Assembly (NCBI GenBank): GCA_029215795.1
Contig: JARDYH010000004.1
Span: 211,770,517 to 211,834,516, forward strand
DNA length: 64,000 nt
Direction: 5' to 3'
Origin: Anniella stebbinsi
Lineage: Eukaryota > Chordata > Lepidosauria > Squamata > Anniellidae
The position numbers were made by a program, and so were the translations under genes. A model generated the notes under the pieces. It was not told the DNA's origin, did not search any database, and was given only the letters and a program-made list of their open reading frames with translations. Positions 59,953-64,000 of this stretch are shown piece after piece. The first letter of the stretch is position 1. The number at the start of each line of letters is the position of its first letter.

Positions 59953-61590
59953 TTAACTGACATTAAACCAAAGGCCTCCATTTGATTGGACAATTATTGC
60001 ACCCACACCTGGAATAGCAAGATGAGGCATGAGGCCATGGTGTCCTATAGCACATTTATTGCATTATCTAGGGCATATCAAAGAGGATTTCTGACTATCA
60101 GACACCTATTCCTGCCTCAAATTAAAGTGAGCTATACCTGGCCATCAGTTGGAGATAGTATAATAGCTACCAGACTTAGCTGAACTCTGTGTAGATACAT
60201 ACAGTTTAACTGAAAGCATTGCTTTGAATCGAAGAATGAGTGAAAAGAATCAACAAGTAAACCACATGTAGATCTTGGATGTCTACTTCCTAAAATATTT
60301 TGTTAGTGATGCTGGTGAAATTTAAAATTAGATAGCTTGTAAGATGAATCTGCTACGTTTGTAATGCTTGGATGTGTACTCTGCTTGGATAGCTGTCCAA
60401 TGAATTCCATTAGTAAAATTGAGATTGATGGTGAGTGCCTCTTTTCTCACCCCTTTCAGCCAGAAAGGAGCTTTTTCTAAAGTTATTACTACTTTAGAAA
60501 ACCTCCTTTCATGCTTGTAGCAGAGCGGTTGTCTTCAGAAATCACAGTTCAGCCCAACAGGCATTTCTGAAAATGGTCATATGGCTACACTAGGGCATGT
60601 CACACGGGATGGTCACGTGGGCATTCCAGAAAGTTCTGCCAGGCTGAAACACTACCTCCAAAGACAGCCATGGGCACATACAACATTTCAAAACAAAAGA
60701 AGGGGGTCAAGAGAGGAGCAGTTCAGCCTTGGATAGCTGGCTGGCAGACAAGAAGACCTGGTTTATGTAACAGTGTGTACATACAAAAAGAGAACATGGA
60801 ATAATAGAGAACTTTCATCTGAGAAATTTGGGACACCAGTGAGCAAGTTACAATTTCTACTGGGGTAAGTTCACCCATCACTACTTTTTGCGTAGCCTTG
60901 TTGCCTTTTCTTTTTCAGCCGAGAAATATATGTAGCTGCGGATAGAGCAGGGGGATGAGGATGGAGATGGAGAAAGAGAAGGCATGTTCATGCGTGTGCG
61001 TGTGCACACGCACCTTTAATTGGTGCAGGTTGACGATAATTGTACTGTCCTCTCATTTGGTTAAAAATAGTACTAATAACTTGGAGCAGTTGTGGAGAGC
61101 ACAAAAGCCAATTAGTCTATTATAATTTAAGGCCAAGCTGTTCTGACACTAGCATTTACTCCCAAACCCAAATGTAAGTGCCAATGGAGGAGCAGAGAGA
61201 AATTTTGAGTCTGGGATTTATCCAGCTTGCTGCTCGCCAAAGGCTCACAGATGTCAACAAAGATCTTGTTAATAAGAATGGTAATTAGTCAATGCTTTCA
61301 AATTTAGGATCTGTTAAAAACTATTCATTTCCCATGAAACCCAGACATTTAGAGTGAATATACCTATTTAGAACAAAATGATGTGAAGATATGAACAAAA
61401 ATTAAAACATTAAAAATAAGCCTTTCACATCTGCTACGCGCTACAGTTTGAAATAAGATAATTGCTTCAATACACTGCAGAGGAGAAAAATCTTCTTATG
61501 CTTAGCCTTGATTTTATTTTTCTTATAATAGCAGCTGCAGCACAAACTATACACACAAGTAAGTATAATTAAGAAGCAATAAAATTATTA

Positions 61591-61678
61591 GTGCAATCCT
61601 AGGCATGACTACTCAGAAGTAATCCTCAGTGAGTTCAGTGGAACTTATTCACAAGTAAATGCTTATAGGTTAGCAGCC
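61591..61678. mobile_element. Short Harbinger-like MITE
   Basis: GTGCAATCCTAGGCATGACT, ACTCAGAAGTAATCCTCAGT and GAGTTCAGTGGAACTTATTC; TTA lies at the left and TAA at the right, so the flank pair is not an exact duplication. Confidence 0.5.
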
Positions 61679-61819
61679 TAAGAGTGTTCTGTGATTATTA
61701 TTTTTAAATGAGCAAATTCTAGGAAAATATCTGCTCTGTAACCATAAAGTTGAATACTATTTCCCCCCCTACAAACTCACAGTGGGATCTATTTTTATTC
61801 CCCCATCTTATCCCCACAA

Positions 61820-61935
61820 CAGTTCTGTGAGATAAGTTTGGCTGAGAGATAGTGTGTGACACCCAGTGAATTTTGTGAACCCAGAACTCTCCGATCAAAG
61901 TGCCAAACTCTAGCCACTACTGCATGCTGTCTCTC
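61820..61935 (-). mobile_element. Degraded MIR-like SINE, reverse
   Basis: CCACAACAGTTCTGTGAGAT, then a B-box-like segment and AACTCTAGCCACTACTGCAT, the reverse of the TAGTGGTTAGAGT head. Confidence 0.5.
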
Positions 61936-62206
61936 AAGATTAGAATCTCATAAGCGCTCAGTTCTGCCTATTGAAGCTCTTTGCCTATCAGAGGTGGTTG
62001 TATTTCATAGATCATTTAGGGAGAAACACTCATCTTCCAGTAGTTTGCTTAGAAGCAAAAGCAGAGATGTGCCGTCTCTTCTGCTCTTTAAGTCCTGCCT
62101 CAGATTCCCAGATGTTTGGACATACTGCGGTTGGTCAATGGACATGAAAAGTTTCTATGCATCTGCTCAGTTCATATATCTGAGGACAACATAAAGATAT
62201 GGTTTA

Positions 62207-62644
62207 GGGAGAAATCCTATGTCCCCTAGACATCGTCTGGGGGACATAGGATTTTTCAGTTATCTGGCTCCAAGCTCAGAGAGAGGGCTCCGAGCTTGGA
62301 GCCAGGAAACTGTACTTCCCTCTCCCTCCCCCACCCCCTCATAGCCAGCATGGAGAGAACCATGCCGGCCACATTTCTGTGCTCATAAAACAGCATGGAG
62401 ACAGGTAGAAGAGGGCATTCCCAGGGGAGGGGAGGAGATTGGGTGGCAGTCCTACAGTCTTTCTTATGGACATTCCAGCCCTCTCCCTCTCCCTGACACC
62501 TCTGCTAGATGGGCAAAAAATGCCCATCTAGCTTAAATGTAGAAAGGTGGGTGTGAGGCGCCTCCCTCTTTGCATAGGATACTCATAAGCCTCTAAATTC
62601 ATGGGCTTATGTGTATGTGACATGCAACCCATAGGATTGTGCCC
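62207..62644. mobile_element. 438-bp Harbinger-like element built from serial hairpins
   Basis: Ends GGGAGAAATCCTATG and CATAGGATTGTGCCC, flanked by TTA on both sides (62204-62206 and 62645-62647). Three internal perfect hairpins are present: AAATCCTATGTCCCC (62212-62254), CTGGCTCCAAGCTC (62264-62305) and GCTAGATGGGCA (62505-62533). No transposase. Confidence 0.85.
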
Positions 62645-62739
62645 TTAAAGGCTGGATAATCGGAGTTCTGCTATAGACAAGCCATGGCATTCTTCTTTGC
62701 CTCTTTCCTGTTCTGCCTCACTTTGTTACTAATTCCTAC

Positions 62740-62875
62740 AGTGAGTCTTCCCTAATCTGGGGAATCTGCCTTGGAGCACAATACCTAGGTTTCCTGACCA
62801 TTGGCTATGCTGGCTGGGGCTGATGAAAGTTGAAACCCAAAACATCTCGAGAGCACCAGGTAAGGGAAGGCTATT
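62740..62875. mobile_element. Palindromic hAT-type MITE, partial
   Basis: TTTCCTGACCATTGGCTATG, CTGGCTGGGGCTGATGAAAG and CCAAAACATCTCGAGAGCAC to GGGAAGGCT match 2549-2683. The left third is altered. Confidence 0.55.
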
Positions 62876-63444
62876 GAAGAGCACTCTCCCTTATTTGTTA
62901 GCCACCTTTCCAATGCTCAAGGGGGCATGCAATGAGCAACTAAAGAGCCAACAAAATCAGCATCACTAAAAATAAACCGAATGGCCATATTTGGATGCTG
63001 TAGTTACATCTAGCATTACTGATCCTACTAGTTGACCTCAAAGATTCCTCCCAACTCTATGATTCTAGACAGCTATACCCAAGGCCAACATGAAACAAGT
63101 GTGGAAGACCATTAAAGAGGAGGAATTGTGGGTAAGGGGTTCATTCTACAACCCCCACGGCAATTGAAATAAAAACCCTATACCTTCCTGTGATAATCCT
63201 TACTTTGTGTTTGGATCTTGGACTAGAGTTTTAATTTGTATCTAACCAGAAACATAAATCACAGGGGTACGTGTGCTGATCAAAACTAATAGGCTTTGCA
63301 GATTTTAATTTCGGTTATCATTTTGAACTAAATTAAGTTTTCAGGGTTTCCAATATATTAAAATTTGTTATCGGGAGCTGCCAATCAATGTACATTTCCT
63401 ACTACCAATTTCTGTCTACTAATGAATCAGCACACCATATCTAA

Positions 63445-63575
63445 GGGTGCATTCCTATGCATGTTTAGACACAGAAAAGTCCAACAACTCCCAGCATGTC
63501 TGGAGCGGTATGACTGGTTGGGGTATGCTGGGAATTGGAGTACCTTCCCCCCTCTAAATGTGCATAGGATTGGGC
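63445..63575. mobile_element. Harbinger-like MITE
   Basis: GGGTGCATTCCTATGCATGT and TTTAGACACAGAAAAGTCC at the left, ATGTGCATAGGATTGGGC at the right, with the hairpin core CAACTCCCAGCAT / ATGCTGGGAATTGGAG. TAA at the left and TAT at the right (one change). Confidence 0.7.
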
Positions 63576-63599
63576 TATAATGAAGAATCAGCCCTTGCA

Positions 63600-63634
63600 T
63601 TGTCCTAATTTAGTGAAAGACTAAATTAGGACAA
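63600..63634. repeat. Perfect 15-bp hairpin
   Basis: TTGTCCTAATTTAGT-type arm (63600-63614) and its exact complement (63620-63634), loop GAAAG. Confidence 0.9.
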
Positions 63635-63677
63635 AATTCCCAAAGTAGGCCTGGACTTACAAAAAAAGAAAGACACT

Positions 63678-64000
63678 GGCTCAATTCGGACGACACATTT
63701 AACAACTGTGGGTTGTTGAAGCAACAACCCATTGCGTTGTTAAACATGTCGTCTGAATGTAGCCACACAACAGAGCAACAACCCACAGTTGGTAAAGTAA
63801 CAATTTTCAACAACTGAGATGAACAACTCATTTGCGAGTTGTTGGGGGATTTGTCAATTGACAAACGTGTCGTCCGAATTGGGGCGTTGTTGAAGCAACG
63901 ATCGTGAGATGTTGAGAACGAAAAATCAGAGAGTGGAGCGGCAAGAGAGGCAGAAAGCGGGCAGCCACTCAAGCACGCTCGCAACAGAGCCCCGGCTTCA
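63678..64000. mobile_element. Foldback element with CGGACGACAC ends, runs off the window
   Basis: The first unit 63678-63764 is a hairpin: GGCTCAATTCGGACGACACA pairs with GTCGTCTGAATGTAGCC. A second GTGTCGTCCGAATTGGGG at about 63867-63884 closes a larger foldback containing AACAACCCACAGTTG and CAACTCATTTGCGAGTTG. The rest is GC-richer and unclassified. Confidence 0.6.

Overview
This window looks like intronic DNA of one vertebrate gene. Only two protein-coding exons can be supported, both on the minus strand: 33205-33489 and 5446-5651. Together they encode a continuous stretch of the amino-terminal domain of the delta-2 ionotropic glutamate receptor (GluD2, gene GRID2). The intron phases match, since exon 3 ends one base into an Asp codon that exon 4 completes. 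The exon residues follow GluD2, not its paralogue GluD1. By comparison with the mammalian gene they are exons 3 and 4. The window therefore holds part of intron 2 (33490-64000), all of intron 3 (5652-33204, about 27.6 kb) and part of intron 4 (1-5445).

The host is most likely a squamate reptile, probably a lizard. The repeats are CR1-type LINE 3' ends, L2-like LINE tails ending in short AATAAA-type repeats, tRNA-derived SINEs with a MIR/CORE-like layout, and a large load of short non-autonomous DNA transposons. I see no mammalian Alu or L1. This is inference from repeat style; no species name can be read from the sequence.

Layout: 1-5.4 kb is intron 4 with a Harbinger-like fragment, SINE, (GATA)n, a CR1 end and a strong inverted repeat close to exon 4. 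Exon 4 is at 5.4-5.7 kb. Intron 3 (5.7-33.2 kb) carries CR1 and L2 ends, three foldback transposon groups, a duplicated segment around an L2 copy (23.8-24.8 kb) and a GC-rich transposon-derived block (30.2-31.6 kb). Exon 3 is at 33.2-33.5 kb. Intron 2 (33.5-64 kb) carries a triple-nested hAT stack (37.8-38.8 kb), a complete hAT foldback (42.8-43.1 kb), a 658-bp hAT with a perfect 8-bp target duplication (51.9-52.6 kb), a broken CR1 reverse-transcriptase segment (53.0-54.3 kb), a 749-bp GC-rich Harbinger-like element (55.4-56.1 kb) and two Harbinger-like elements built from serial hairpins (59.0-60.0 and 62.2-62.6 kb).

No operon, CRISPR array, intact transposase, RNA gene or second host gene was found. 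The remaining open reading frames are short, unsupported by any family resemblance, and mostly lie in repeats. The most interesting material is the palindromic hAT family whose copies carry a third, internal terminus and nest inside each other. Whether any family is new to repeat databases cannot be judged from the sequence alone.
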